In this document: positions 1-7,812 of the stretch, in pieces
Layout: each line of letters opens with the position of its first letter
Numbering within the stretch: the first letter of the stretch is position 1
NCBI RefSeq assembly: GCF_944327175.1
Contig: NZ_CALVGT010000014.1
Location: forward strand, 1 to 64,000
DNA: 64,000 nucleotides
Direction of reading: 5' to 3'
Source: an uncultured Lactobacillus sp.
Lineage (GTDB): Bacteria; Bacillota; Bacilli; Lactobacillales; Lactobacillaceae
The notes under the pieces: model-generated
What the model was told of the DNA's origin: nothing
The model's input: only the letters and a program-made list of their open reading frames with translations
Database searches by the model: none
Made by a program: the position numbers and the translations under genes

Positions 1-230
1 ACTCAACTGAACTTAACACTCTGGATGACCCAGAATTCGTGAAGTACTACCACGCAGAAGCTCTGCACCCATTCTCATACTTTGCTGAAAAGTTTGGTTT
101 GGAAATTGACGCGGCTTCAGGTGCATCCGGCCACTCAGAAGACAAGGCAGAAGCTTTGAACGTTCAAGCAACTTCAAGTGCTTCAGTTCCAGAAAACGCT
201 CCTGACACTACTTCAGGTGCTTCTCACTAA
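1..230 (+). CDS. Pyruvate oxidase-like protein, C-terminal end only (partial)
   Basis: Only the last ~75 codons lie in the window; the frame is open from the left edge and ends with TAA at 228-230. The stretch around EFVKYYHAEALHPFSYF and EKFGLE resembles the C-terminus of thiamine-dependent pyruvate oxidases (in streptococcal SpxB a YxAEELxPFxxFxEEEGL pattern), which convert pyruvate, phosphate and O2 to acetyl phosphate, CO2 and H2O2. After this block comes a ~45-residue tail rich in Ser, Ala, Gly and Thr, which streptococcal SpxB lacks. The call rests on my recollection of one short C-terminal motif, so another protein cannot be excluded. A terminator follows directly. Confidence 0.5.
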   Translation, partial: STELNTLDDPEFVKYYHAEALHPFSYFAEKFGLEIDAASGASGHSEDKAEALNVQATSSASVPENAPDTTSGASH

Positions 231-258
231 TTGCCGGCATAACTAGTAACATTAAAAG

Positions 259-289
259 AAGATCTCCCTAAAAAGGAGATCTTTTTTGT
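259..289 (+). terminator. Rho-independent terminator after the partial pyruvate oxidase-like gene
   Basis: A perfect 9-bp stem, AAGATCTCC (259-267) against GGAGATCTT (275-283), is followed by a T run. It lies about 30 nt after the stop codon. Confidence 0.85.
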
Positions 290-362
290 ATATTTAGAAA
301 AAATTTACTTTTTCTTAGGAGCAGTTTTCTATTACTTTGCTAGACTAAAAAGGCAGTAGAAG

Positions 363-394
363 CAAAAAAAGAGCCGACCCTTAGGTCAGCTCTT
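363..394 (-). terminator. Rho-independent terminator downstream of tRNA-Leu
   Basis: On the minus strand GAGCTGACC pairs with GGTCGGCTC (one mismatch) and is followed by seven T. It sits just beyond the 3' end of the minus-strand tRNA gene and is oriented to end its transcript. Confidence 0.75.
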
Positions 395-430
395 AGAACT
401 CCCATACTGGACGTCCCAGCTATTCATTCA

Positions 431-514
431 TGCCCACTAAAGGAGTCGAACCTTCACTCTGTTGCCAGAACAGCGACCTGAACGCTGCGCGTCTGCCAAT
501 TCCGCCAAGTGGGC
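431..514 (-). tRNA. tRNA-Leu (anticodon CAG)
   Basis: Read on the minus strand, this folds as a class II tRNA. The acceptor stem is GCCCACT/AGTGGGC, the D-arm region GCGGAATTGGCAGAC is typical of bacterial tRNA-Leu, and the anticodon stem CAGCG/CGCTG encloses loop TTCAGGT (anticodon CAG, reading CUG). There is a long variable arm TCTG-GCAA-CAGA and a TTCGACT T-loop. No CCA is encoded. CTG is a preferred leucine codon in the neighbouring genes. The gene is monocistronic with its own terminator. Confidence 0.95.
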
Positions 515-613
515 ATCTCGTGCCTCAGCACATATTTAATAATAGCAAAAATTTGGTAAAATGGAAGTGCTAATTCAAAATTTTTCGTAATTTTTTTGAA
601 AAGAGGAGCGATT

Positions 614-1900
614 TTGTTAAAAAAGATAAAAAAAGCGCTGCTGAGTCTGGCAGCCAGTGGACTATTACTGACCGGAATAAGTACTTGGCAGGCCGCACCG
701 GTTGCGGCGGCAACCACCAACTACCAGCAGCAGGACCTGAACCTGGACGTCAAGGCCGCGATTGCCGTTGATGCTGACAGCGGGCAGATCCTTTATGCCA
801 AGAATGCCACGACTCCGCGGCAGATTGCTTCCATGACCAAGCTGGTGACGGTCTACCTGACCCTGCAGGCCATTAAGCAAGGTAAGCTGTCCTGGACCAG
901 CACGGCTAAGCCGACGGCCGCGATTGCCAAGATCAGCCAGAACACTGAGTATTCCAACGTGCCTTTAACTAGCGGCCATGCCTATACGATCAAGGAGCTC
1001 TACCGGGCTACTTTGATCGAATCCGCTAATGGGGCCGCCATGACCCTGGCCCAAGCTGTCAGCGGCGACCAGGTAACTTTTGTTAAAAAGATGCGCGAGC
1101 TTTTGACCAGCTGGGGGATTAAGGACGCCAAGATATATAACGCCTGCGGCTTGGCCAATGGCAATCTTGGCTCAGCGGCCTACCCGGGCGTGGGCAAGGA
1201 CGTTGAAAACGAAATGTCCGCCACTGACATGGCCATCGTCTGCCAGAAGCTTTTAAAGGACTTCCCGGAAGTCTTGCAGACGACTTCAATTACCAGCGCT
1301 ACTTTTTCATCCGGCTCAACGCAAAGCCAGATGACCAACTGGAACTGGATGCTGAAGGGGCTGAACAGCTACTACTCTGACCTGCCAGTTGACGGTTTGA
1401 AGACCGGGACGACTGACAAGGCGGGGGCCTGCTTTGCCGGGACTGTGAAGAAAAACGGCCACCGGATTATCACTGTGGTTTTGGGCGCCAAGCATGCAAA
1501 CAGCCAGGACCCGTCCCGCTTCGTGCAGACGGCCAAGCTGATGCACTATGTCTACCAAAACTACAGCGCCGTTACCTTAAAGAAGGGGTCCAGCATTAGC
1601 GGGGCTAACACGGTCAAGGTGCCAGAAGGCAAGGAAACCAGCAGCAAGGTTGTTTTGGGCAAGACAGTGACCATCTGGGCCAAGCAGGGCAGCAAACTGC
1701 AGACCTCTTTGTCCAAGACTGCCGTTTCTGCACCTGTAAAGAAGGGGAGCAAGGTAGCCAGCTACAAGTTCTCAGCAACTAGCGGTAAATTGCCATCCCT
1801 TAGTGGCAAGACGGTAACCGCGCCAGCTGTGGCAACTCAGGACAACCAGGAGGCCAACTTCTTCGTCCGTTTATGGCGGAGCATTTTTGGCGGCAAGTAA
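614..1900 (+). CDS. dacA: D-alanyl-D-alanine carboxypeptidase, PBP5/DacA type
   Basis: Trims the terminal D-Ala from peptidoglycan pentapeptides at the outer membrane face. Start: TTG at 614 has a good ribosome site (AAGAGGAG, 601-608); an upstream in-frame TTG at 596 would place that site inside the gene. From 614 the protein is 428 aa, with a signal peptide (LKKIKKALLSLAASGLLL, cleavage near APVAAA/TT). The catalytic triad of the peptidase S11 family is complete: SMTK near residue 73, SAN (ESANGAAM) and KTG (DGLKTGTT). The C-terminus FFVRLWRSIFGGK looks like the amphipathic membrane anchor typical of these enzymes. The next gene begins one base after the stop, so co-transcription is likely. 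Confidence 0.93.
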   Translation: MLKKIKKALLSLAASGLLLTGISTWQAAPVAAATTNYQQQDLNLDVKAAIAVDADSGQILYAKNATTPRQIASMTKLVTVYLTLQAIKQGKLSWTSTAKPTAAIAKISQNTEYSNVPLTSGHAYTIKELYRATLIESANGAAMTLAQAVSGDQVTFVKKMRELLTSWGIKDAKIYNACGLANGNLGSAAYPGVGKDVENEMSATDMAIVCQKLLKDFPEVLQTTSITSATFSSGSTQSQMTNWNWMLKGLNSYYSDLPVDGLKTGTTDKAGACFAGTVKKNGHRIITVVLGAKHANSQDPSRFVQTAKLMHYVYQNYSAVTLKKGSSISGANTVKVPEGKETSSKVVLGKTVTIWAKQGSKLQTSLSKTAVSAPVKKGSKVASYKFSATSGKLPSLSGKTVTAPAVATQDNQEANFFVRLWRSIFGGK

Positions 1901-1901
1901 G

Positions 1902-2753
1902 ATGAAAAGTATTGATGAAGATTTAGCCCGGCAAGTGGTCCGCCCCCGGCCGGCGGAAAGCCACAAGGGCAATTACGGCCGGGTCCTGCTAATTGGCGGA
2001 AATCGCCAGTACGGTGGAGCCATTAGCATGGCCGCTGAAGCCGCGGTTTGCTCGGGAGCAGGTCTGACGACGGTAGCGACTGACCTGGTCAATTTTGCTT
2101 CCCTCCACGCCCGCCTTCCGGAAGCCGCGGTGCTTGACTATAATTCAGATCTGGCCGGGCAGATTTCCCGGTCTGACGTAATTTTGTGCGGGCCTGGCCT
2201 GGGCCTGGATGAAAAGGCCTGGGAAATATTAGCAGCGGTCTGCGAGCACGCGGGTTCTGACCAGACTATTGTTTTTGACGCCAGTGCCTTGGACTTGCTT
2301 AGCCAAAAACCTGACCTGCTGAAAAATCTCCAGGCCGGATTGGTAATTTTGACTCCCCACCAGATGGAATGGCAGAGATTGAGCGGAATCAAGATTGCTG
2401 ACCAGGAAGACCAGGCTAATCAAGCGGCTCTTTCGAGTTTGTTTTCGGGCAAAATGAAAAATGTTATACTAGTCTTGAAGGCACATCGAACGCGAGTATA
2501 TGGTTTTACAGGTGAAATCTACCGCAATTCAGCCGGCAACCCAGGGATGGCTACGGGCGGAATGGGCGATACTTTAGCTGGAATTATTGCCGCTTTTATT
2601 GGCCAGTTTGGCCCGCAGCTGACCAGCGTTTTAGCAGCAGTTTACTGCCACTCAAGGGCAGGAGACGACCTTTACCAGTCCTCCTACCTGGTGCGGCCAA
2701 CGCGAATTTCTGCTTATATGCCGCGCTTGATGAAACGCCTGAGCACCTGTTAG
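1902..2753 (+). CDS. nnrD: ADP/ATP-dependent NAD(P)H-hydrate dehydratase (YjeF C-terminal / NnrD family)
   Basis: Repairs damaged hydrated NAD(P)H by nucleotide-dependent dehydration. The ~283-aa length matches the stand-alone carbohydrate kinase-like domain. Recognisable family blocks are RPAESHKGNYGRVLLIGG near the N-terminus, GGAISMAAEAAVCSGAGL, the LTPHQMEW segment, and the catalytic GNPGMATGGMGDTLAGII loop. ATG 1902 is chosen because family members begin close to this point; TTG 1887 is an alternative, with GGAG (1878-1881) at reasonable spacing and a 14-nt overlap with the upstream gene. It is tightly packed behind the carboxypeptidase gene. No epimerase (YjeF N-terminal) domain is present here. 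Confidence 0.88.
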   Translation: MKSIDEDLARQVVRPRPAESHKGNYGRVLLIGGNRQYGGAISMAAEAAVCSGAGLTTVATDLVNFASLHARLPEAAVLDYNSDLAGQISRSDVILCGPGLGLDEKAWEILAAVCEHAGSDQTIVFDASALDLLSQKPDLLKNLQAGLVILTPHQMEWQRLSGIKIADQEDQANQAALSSLFSGKMKNVILVLKAHRTRVYGFTGEIYRNSAGNPGMATGGMGDTLAGIIAAFIGQFGPQLTSVLAAVYCHSRAGDDLYQSSYLVRPTRISAYMPRLMKRLSTC

Positions 2754-2768
2754 ATATCGGAGGGAATT

Positions 2769-4304
2769 ATGAAGAAGTCAAAGTATATAACCCTGCTTTC
2801 AGTAGCCGCTTTGACCCTGCTGACCAGCGGCCTGGGCAGCCAAGCAGTCTTGGCTGACACGGACACGACGACCAATACGTCAACCAACACGACAACGGAT
2901 ACGTCGAATGCGTCAACTGCTTTAAACCAGCAGGAAGCCAAAGGACAGAAGCTGACCACATCTGTGGGCACTCTGCCGGATGCTTCTGACGCCATCAGCA
3001 ACAAGGCTGATTTAAAGAGCGTTCAGGGTTACAGCTGGAAGACCACGCCAGACGTGACAGCTGCCGGCAGCCAAAAGGCAACGGTAGTCATCACTTATAC
3101 TGACGGGACGACCAGCGAAGTTGAAGTTGACCTGAAAGTAACCAGTTATGCCAGCCAGAACAGACCTGTAGCTAAGACCGGCTTGACGGTCAAGGTGGGC
3201 AAGAGACTGACGGCCAGCTCAGCCGTCAGCAACCTTTCCAATCTGAAGAACGTGGCCAGCGTGACCTGGAAACAGGCACCAAGCACGGCCAAGGCCGGCA
3301 CGGTCAAGGGGACTGTTTTAGTAACCTACACTGATAAGTCGACCGACACGGTAGATGTCATGGTTAAAGTGTCTTCAGTCGTGACGACCAAGAAGTCGGT
3401 CAAGAAGAGCAAGAAGAAGCAGTACACTACCAAGACCCGGAAGATCATCTTGGACCGGCCGGGCAAGAACAAGACCATCACCCAGAAGGTTAAGCTGTCC
3501 AGAACGGTAACGACCACCACCACGACAACTAAAACCTATACTGATGGCAAATTGACCAAGACTTCCAAGAGCTCAAAGAAGAGCTACGGCAAGTGGTCAA
3601 AAGGGACCTGGAAGAGTTATAAGGTTCCTGCTATAAGCGGCTACAAGCGCAGCACGACTAAGGTTAAGGCTAAGAAAGTGACCAGCAAGACCAAGAATGT
3701 TACGGTCAAGGTCCGCTACAAGCGGGTCCTCCACAAGCCGGCCAACGCCCCTTACTATGACCCGGCTGACATGCGGGCCAAGACCGGGGACTACTACTTC
3801 AAGTCAAGCGAGAAGCGGGCTTACCCGAACCTGGCCAAGTACAAGAATGTCTGGATCCGGGTTTCAATCCTGGGTAACCGGGTTTACATCATGAGCGGCA
3901 AGAAGGTTGTCTACACTATGTACTCTTCAGCCGGCCGTTTTGAAATGACTAACGGCAAGTACCAAAGCGACACGCCGCGTGGCACCTTCTCTATCAAGGC
4001 CGCCTATGGCCCGTCCTTTGTCTCCTCAGACGGCGTAGGGGCCCGCTATTACATAACCTACTACGGCAGCGACTACTTGTTCCACAGCGTGCCGATCAAT
4101 AACTACGGCTCTGGCGTCTACTACAAGGGCTACCACTATGGATACGGTGGTGTCGGCAGCAATGCCCACTTGACTGTGCAAGGGACCAAGCCTGACTCTC
4201 ACGGCTGCATCCGGCTGACCTTGAGCGATGCCCGCTGGCTGTACGGTCAACGAACTTCAGGCAAGCTGAAAGTTGGCACGAAAGTCGTTATCAAGTATAA
4301 GTAG
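2769..4304 (+). CDS. Secreted YkuD-fold L,D-transpeptidase-like protein with Rib repeats and a Mub-like domain
   Basis: 511 aa. A signal peptide (MKKSKYITLLSVAALTLL to about residue 29) and a Thr/Asn-rich linker are followed by two ~65-residue Rib/alpha-type surface repeats (about 65-125 and 135-200; each ends in VxxTYxDxSTxxVxVxVKV). Next is a very basic Thr/Lys-rich domain patterned like the Lactobacillus mucin-binding B2-like module (KLSRTVTTTT, SYGKWSKGTWKSY, ISGYKRSTTKV), then a C-terminal YkuD domain with SHGCIRL and Cys about 480. YkuD enzymes crosslink peptidoglycan peptides or attach proteins to them. There is no LPXTG, so wall binding may use the basic region. ATG 2769 follows CGGAGGG. 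The C-terminal ~190 residues are paralogous to the protein at 5977. Confidence 0.88.
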   Translation: MKKSKYITLLSVAALTLLTSGLGSQAVLADTDTTTNTSTNTTTDTSNASTALNQQEAKGQKLTTSVGTLPDASDAISNKADLKSVQGYSWKTTPDVTAAGSQKATVVITYTDGTTSEVEVDLKVTSYASQNRPVAKTGLTVKVGKRLTASSAVSNLSNLKNVASVTWKQAPSTAKAGTVKGTVLVTYTDKSTDTVDVMVKVSSVVTTKKSVKKSKKKQYTTKTRKIILDRPGKNKTITQKVKLSRTVTTTTTTTKTYTDGKLTKTSKSSKKSYGKWSKGTWKSYKVPAISGYKRSTTKVKAKKVTSKTKNVTVKVRYKRVLHKPANAPYYDPADMRAKTGDYYFKSSEKRAYPNLAKYKNVWIRVSILGNRVYIMSGKKVVYTMYSSAGRFEMTNGKYQSDTPRGTFSIKAAYGPSFVSSDGVGARYYITYYGSDYLFHSVPINNYGSGVYYKGYHYGYGGVGSNAHLTVQGTKPDSHGCIRLTLSDARWLYGQRTSGKLKVGTKVVIKYK

Positions 4305-4360
4305 TTCCTAAACTTTAGTGATAAATAATTAAGAGTTGTTGATAAGAAATATCTAAGAAA

Positions 4361-4392
4361 GACTTTCTCTGTTTTCAGAGAAAGCCTTTTTT
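4361..4392 (+). terminator. Rho-independent terminator after the Rib/YkuD gene
   Basis: A perfect 9-bp stem CTTTCTCTG (4363-4371) / CAGAGAAAG (4376-4384) with a 4-nt loop is followed by a T tract. The remaining bases up to the next reading frame are AT-rich. Confidence 0.85.
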
Positions 4393-4442
4393 ATTACCTA
4401 ATATTGCCTATGATCATTGACTTTAATCGCCAAAATAATTAA

Positions 4443-5238
4443 AAAGTAATCATTTTATTAATCATATGCTTGTTTTTACCTGTTTCTCAAAAAGCAGACG
4501 GGGTTGACGCGGCCGATGCTAGCAACATCACCATTCAGATGCACGACCTGCAGACCGGCGTTGCAATTAAGAGCGGCAGCCTGGTGGTTTACCAAGTCGC
4601 TAAGAAAGACAGTGCCGGCAAGTTCCAATATACCAGCCAGTTCAGCTCCGTGACTAACTCCATCTCCTCTTTGAGTCAGGACCAAATCATGACCGCCGAC
4701 TTTGCCAATACTTTGTCTTCGTACGTGACAGCCAACCAGGGCAAGCTGTCTGGGGTCAGCGCGCAAATCTCTGATTCTGGTGAAGCCAGCGCCAATGTGG
4801 AAGGGGATGCCGTTTACCAGGTCACCCAGGACACGGCAGCCTCTGGCTATGAGAAGATGAATCCCTTCTGCGTCGTTTTACCGTACACCGTTGATGGCAA
4901 ATCCATGAGCAACATCATTGCTCAGCCCAAGATGCGGAAGAAGATCACTTCCTTGCCAAAGCACCCGACGACGCCGACAACTCCAGGCAGCAACAAGACG
5001 CCGTCGACGCCAAGCACCAGTAAAAAAAGTGAAGTCCAATCCCCGACTCCCTTCTGTTCCAACTATTAAGGAAAACAAGAAGACACCATCTGCCACTAAC
5101 CGCGTAGTCAAGAGCCTGCCGCAAAGTCCGCGCCTGCCGCAGACGGGGCAGCTCAACTGGCCAATCCCGCTATTGGCACTGCTTGGCTTAACCTTCTTTA
5201 CTTGGGGCTGGGCTGCCCAGGAGAGCAGCGAGAGATGA
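4443..5238 (+). pseudogene. Broken LPXTG pilin-like surface protein (frameshift in an A7 tract, start codon lost)
   Basis: A sortase-anchored, pilin-like subunit split over two frames. The first frame has a signal-peptide-like run (KVIILLIICLFLPVS, codons from 4443), preceded by a stop and with no ATG/GTG, then a beta-rich ectodomain ending in AASGYEKMNPF and PYTVDGKSM as in sortase-assembled pilins, and a Pro/Thr linker. It stops at 5067-5069. Shifting frame at the A7 run 5022-5028 gives a Lys/Pro linker, LPQTG (5134-5148), a hydrophobic segment WPIPLLALLGLTFFTW and the tail AAQESSER, ending at 5238. The stop overlaps the ATG of the sortase gene (ATGA), so this was a dedicated operon. A homopolymer shift could be phase variation or a sequencing error, but the missing start argues for decay. 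Confidence 0.8.
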
Positions 5239-5804
5239 GGAAAAAAGGCAGAATCAGGATGCTGCTGGGGGTCATTTTGATCGTGATGGCTGGACTGTTA
5301 CTCGGCCACAACCTGATTGAAGACCACCTAGCAGGCTCATCTGCCAAAAAGGTCGTCACTTCCTTGAAAGCGTCGACCGGGACCAAGGTTGCCAAGCCTA
5401 GCTTAAAGAAAACGGCCAAGGTAAATGGAACCGCCTATAGCGGCTACCTGTCTTTTCCAAGCCTCGGCTTGTCTTTGCCGGTAGCCAGCAAGTGGCGCTT
5501 CAGCCAGCTGGAAGTATCGCCGGCGAGTTATACAGGGACGGCAAAGGACCGGAACTGGACTGTGGCCGGGCACAATTTCGTGAACCATTTCGGCCGCTTG
5601 AACCAGCTGAAAGTCGGCGACAAGATTTACTTTGAAGCCGCAACCGGTCAGCGCTATGTCTACTAGGTCCAGAAGATGGAAGTCCTGCAGCCGACAGCCA
5701 TCAGCAAGATGGTCCGCAGTAAGTACGATCTCAGCCTGTTTACTTGTACTTATGACGGCACGACCCGTTTTACAGTCAGATGTCATTTATTACAAATCAA
5801 ATAA
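5235..5804 (+). pseudogene. Sortase gene interrupted by an in-frame TAG
   Basis: Sortases cleave LPXTG motifs and join surface proteins to the wall or to each other. From ATG 5235 the frame gives an N-terminal membrane anchor (MLLGVILIVMAGLLLGHNL), a basic linker, then the sortase barrel with catalytic His in TVAGHN. It stops at TAG 5664-5666 (codon 144). Reading through, the same frame continues QKMEVLQPTAISK to LFTCTYDG (catalytic Cys codon 5745-5747) and RFTVRC (catalytic Arg), ending at 5804. One nonsense codon therefore removes the Cys and Arg; the 143-residue product would be inactive unless read through. It overlaps the broken LPXTG gene by 4 nt and would have been its cognate transpeptidase. 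Confidence 0.85.
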
Positions 5805-5812
5805 GATTTTCA

Positions 5813-5840
5813 AGAGCAATCCTTTTTGGATTGCTTTTTC
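5813..5840 (+). terminator. Rho-independent terminator of the pilin-sortase operon
   Basis: A perfect 8-bp stem AGCAATCC (5815-5822) / GGATTGCT (5828-5835) runs into TTTTC. It lies directly after the sortase frame. Confidence 0.85.
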
Positions 5841-5976
5841 TTTAAAATTCGGGCAAACTGAAGTGGTTTGACTAGGTTTTTCATGCGATTTGTAAGATAA
5901 TAAGCTTAGCTCTTTGTGAAACCGCTTTGCTGGCGGTTGCAGAGTTATAAAGAAGATTAGGAAAAGAGTGTAATTG

Positions 5977-6681
5977 ATGAACAAGGCCCATAAACGTATC
6001 GGAATGCTGCTGATTGCCATAATCGCGTGCTTGATGATCATTCCAGTCTTTGAGCCCCTGCCGGAAGTCGGCGGCAAAAGCAAGGTCCAGGAGCATCCTC
6101 CTAAGAAGGAGCGGGTCGCCAAGAAAGAAAAAGTCAGACCCTATGCCGATCCTAAAGACATGCGTCCGATGACTGATCGCTATTACCTGTACTCCAGCGA
6201 AACCAAGCGCAAGTACCCAGACCTGCGTAAGTACAAGAATGTCTGGATCCGGGTGTCAATCCTCGGAGCCCGGGCCTATGTTATGTCCGACAAGAAAGTC
6301 ATCTATACCATGTATGCTTCCCCGGGCGCGATCAAGAAGAACGGCGAAAGCCGGACCCCGGTCGGCAACTACCGGATCCAGGAAGAAGCTGGTGAGGTCT
6401 TCTACAATAATGATGGGGTAGGGGCCCGCTACTATGTTTCTTACCACCAGCATGGGGTCTACCTTTTTCACTCAGTCCCGATCAACAACTTCAATTCCGG
6501 GGTCAAGGCCGGCAACTACCACTACGGCTACAAGGGCGGAGCCCACCTGACCACCCTGGGCAAGAAGCCGGACAGCCATGGCTGCGTGCGTCTATCAGTC
6601 AGCGATGCCAAGTGGATCTATGAGCAAAGATTGAACGGGGGCCTGCCAGTTGGCAGCAAGGTTGTCCTCAAAATGCGTTAG
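5977..6681 (+). CDS. Membrane-anchored YkuD-fold L,D-transpeptidase-like protein
   Basis: 234 aa. An N-terminal signal-anchor (RIGMLLIAIIACLMIIPVF) and a short basic linker (PPKKERVAKKEK) are followed by a YkuD domain that closely parallels the C-terminal part of the protein at 2769 (shared blocks RKYKNVWIRVSILGAR, DGVGARYY, LFHSVPINN). Catalytic SHGCVRL has Cys about 203. The Rib and Mub-like modules are absent. ATG 5977 is preceded by AGGAAAAGAG; a TTG one codon upstream is less likely. The inferred role is peptidoglycan peptide crosslinking or modification outside the membrane. The two paralogues bracket the decayed pilin-sortase operon, pointing to a local duplication. Confidence 0.87.
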   Translation: MNKAHKRIGMLLIAIIACLMIIPVFEPLPEVGGKSKVQEHPPKKERVAKKEKVRPYADPKDMRPMTDRYYLYSSETKRKYPDLRKYKNVWIRVSILGARAYVMSDKKVIYTMYASPGAIKKNGESRTPVGNYRIQEEAGEVFYNNDGVGARYYVSYHQHGVYLFHSVPINNFNSGVKAGNYHYGYKGGAHLTTLGKKPDSHGCVRLSVSDAKWIYEQRLNGGLPVGSKVVLKMR

Positions 6682-6720
6682 GAAATCCGCATAGAGAAAG
6701 CGAACATAAATATTTTTGGT

Positions 6721-6734
6721 ATAAAGCGCTTACA
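6721..6734 (-). promoter_or_regulatory. Candidate CcpA (cre) site upstream of the aldolase gene
   Basis: On the minus strand the 14-mer TGTAAGCGCTTTAT matches the catabolite-responsive element core TGNAANCGNTTNCA except at the last two positions. It lies about 14 bp upstream of the proposed -35 box. A site just upstream of a glycolytic promoter would fit CcpA activation. Confidence 0.45.
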
Positions 6735-6747
6735 AGAGAGAATTTGT

Positions 6748-6776
6748 TTGCTCAAATATTCATTATTGGGTACAAT
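6748..6776 (+). promoter_or_regulatory. Sigma-A-type promoter of the aldolase gene
   Basis: TTGCTC (6748-6753) and TACAAT (6771-6776) are separated by 17 bp, with the strong ribosome site AGGAGGT about 20 nt downstream. Confidence 0.6.
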
Positions 6777-6806
6777 AGAGTCGTAAGAAGCTTAGGAGGT
6801 ATTTTT

Positions 6807-7718
6807 ATGGCTTATTTCGTTAACGGTAATGACATTTTTAAGAAGGCTCGTAAGGAACACTACGCTGTTGGTGCCTACAACACTAACAACTTGGAATGGA
6901 CCCGCGCTCTTCTTCGTGGTGCTGAAGAAACCAGAACTCCATTGTTGATTCAAGTTTCAACTGGTGCTGCTAAGTACATGGGTGGCTACAAGCTCGTTAA
7001 GGACTTGGTAGAAGACTCAATGGACTCAATGAACATCTCAGTTCCAGTTATCTTGAACTTGGACCACGGTGACTACGACTCAGCTGTTGAATGTATCAAG
7101 CTTGGCTACTCAAGCGTTATGTTCGACGGCCACGCATTGCCAACTGAAGAAAACTTGGCCAAGACCAAGGAAATCATCAAGCTGGCTCATGAACGCGGCA
7201 TTTCTGTTGAAGCTGAAATCGGCAGAATCGGTGAAAACCAAGGTGCCGGCGAACTTGCTTCAGTAGAAGACGCTAAGGCCTTCGTAGCTGCTGGCGTTGA
7301 CAAGCTTGCCTGCGGTATCGGTAACATCCACGGTGTTTACCCAGAAGGCTGGAGCGGCTTGAACTTCGACCGTCTTAAGGAAATCGCTGAAGCTGTTCCT
7401 GAAACTCCACTTGTATTGCACGGTGGTTCAGGTATTCCTCAAGACCAAATCGAAAAGGCAATTTCTTTGGGTATCTCAAAGATCAACATCAACACTGAAT
7501 TCCAACTTGCATTCCAAGAAGCTACTCGCAAGTACATCGAAGAAGGCAAGGACCAAGACAAGAGCAAGAAGGGTTACGACCCACGTAAGCTGCTCTTGCC
7601 AGGTACTGAAGCTATCACTGACTCAATGAAGGAAATGATCAGCTGGATGGGTACTCCATCAATCGACGACAAGGAAGCTGACGCTTCATTCGACAGAAGC
7701 TCACTTAACGAAGAATAA
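6807..7718 (+). CDS. fba: Class II fructose-1,6-bisphosphate aldolase
   Basis: 303-aa zinc-dependent aldolase of glycolysis, splitting fructose-1,6-bisphosphate to glyceraldehyde-3-phosphate and DHAP. Family motifs include NTNNLEWTRA near the N-terminus, the metal-ligand segment VILNLDHGDYDS, VEAEIGRIGENQG, CGIGNIHGVYP, LVLHGGSGIPQDQI and KININTEFQ. ATG 6807 follows an ideal AGGAGGT; the longer in-frame start at 6744 would overlap the promoter. Codon use is strongly biased (AAC, TTC, GAA, GGT), as expected for a highly expressed glycolytic gene. Monocistronic, with its own promoter and terminator. Confidence 0.97.
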   Translation: MAYFVNGNDIFKKARKEHYAVGAYNTNNLEWTRALLRGAEETRTPLLIQVSTGAAKYMGGYKLVKDLVEDSMDSMNISVPVILNLDHGDYDSAVECIKLGYSSVMFDGHALPTEENLAKTKEIIKLAHERGISVEAEIGRIGENQGAGELASVEDAKAFVAAGVDKLACGIGNIHGVYPEGWSGLNFDRLKEIAEAVPETPLVLHGGSGIPQDQIEKAISLGISKININTEFQLAFQEATRKYIEEGKDQDKSKKGYDPRKLLLPGTEAITDSMKEMISWMGTPSIDDKEADASFDRSSLNEE

Positions 7719-7747
7719 TCTGAATCTTCAGAATTTTCTTCATGAGA

Positions 7748-7790
7748 AAAGGCCCTGTAACAGCATTTGCTGCTACAGGGCCTTTTTCTT
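7748..7790 (+). terminator. Rho-independent terminator after the aldolase gene
   Basis: A 10-bp stem AGGCCCTGTA (7750-7759) / TACAGGGCCT (7774-7783) with an additional inner AGCA/TGCT pairing is followed by TTTTTCTTTT. The flanking A run means it may also end the convergent minus-strand gene. Confidence 0.9.
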
Positions 7791-7812
7791 TTGCTCTTAT
7801 TCAATTTTATTC

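Noticed and set aside
5632..5871. 79-codon frame after the sortase stop
   Set aside because: It is out of frame with the sortase continuation and overlaps its catalytic Cys codon region and terminator.
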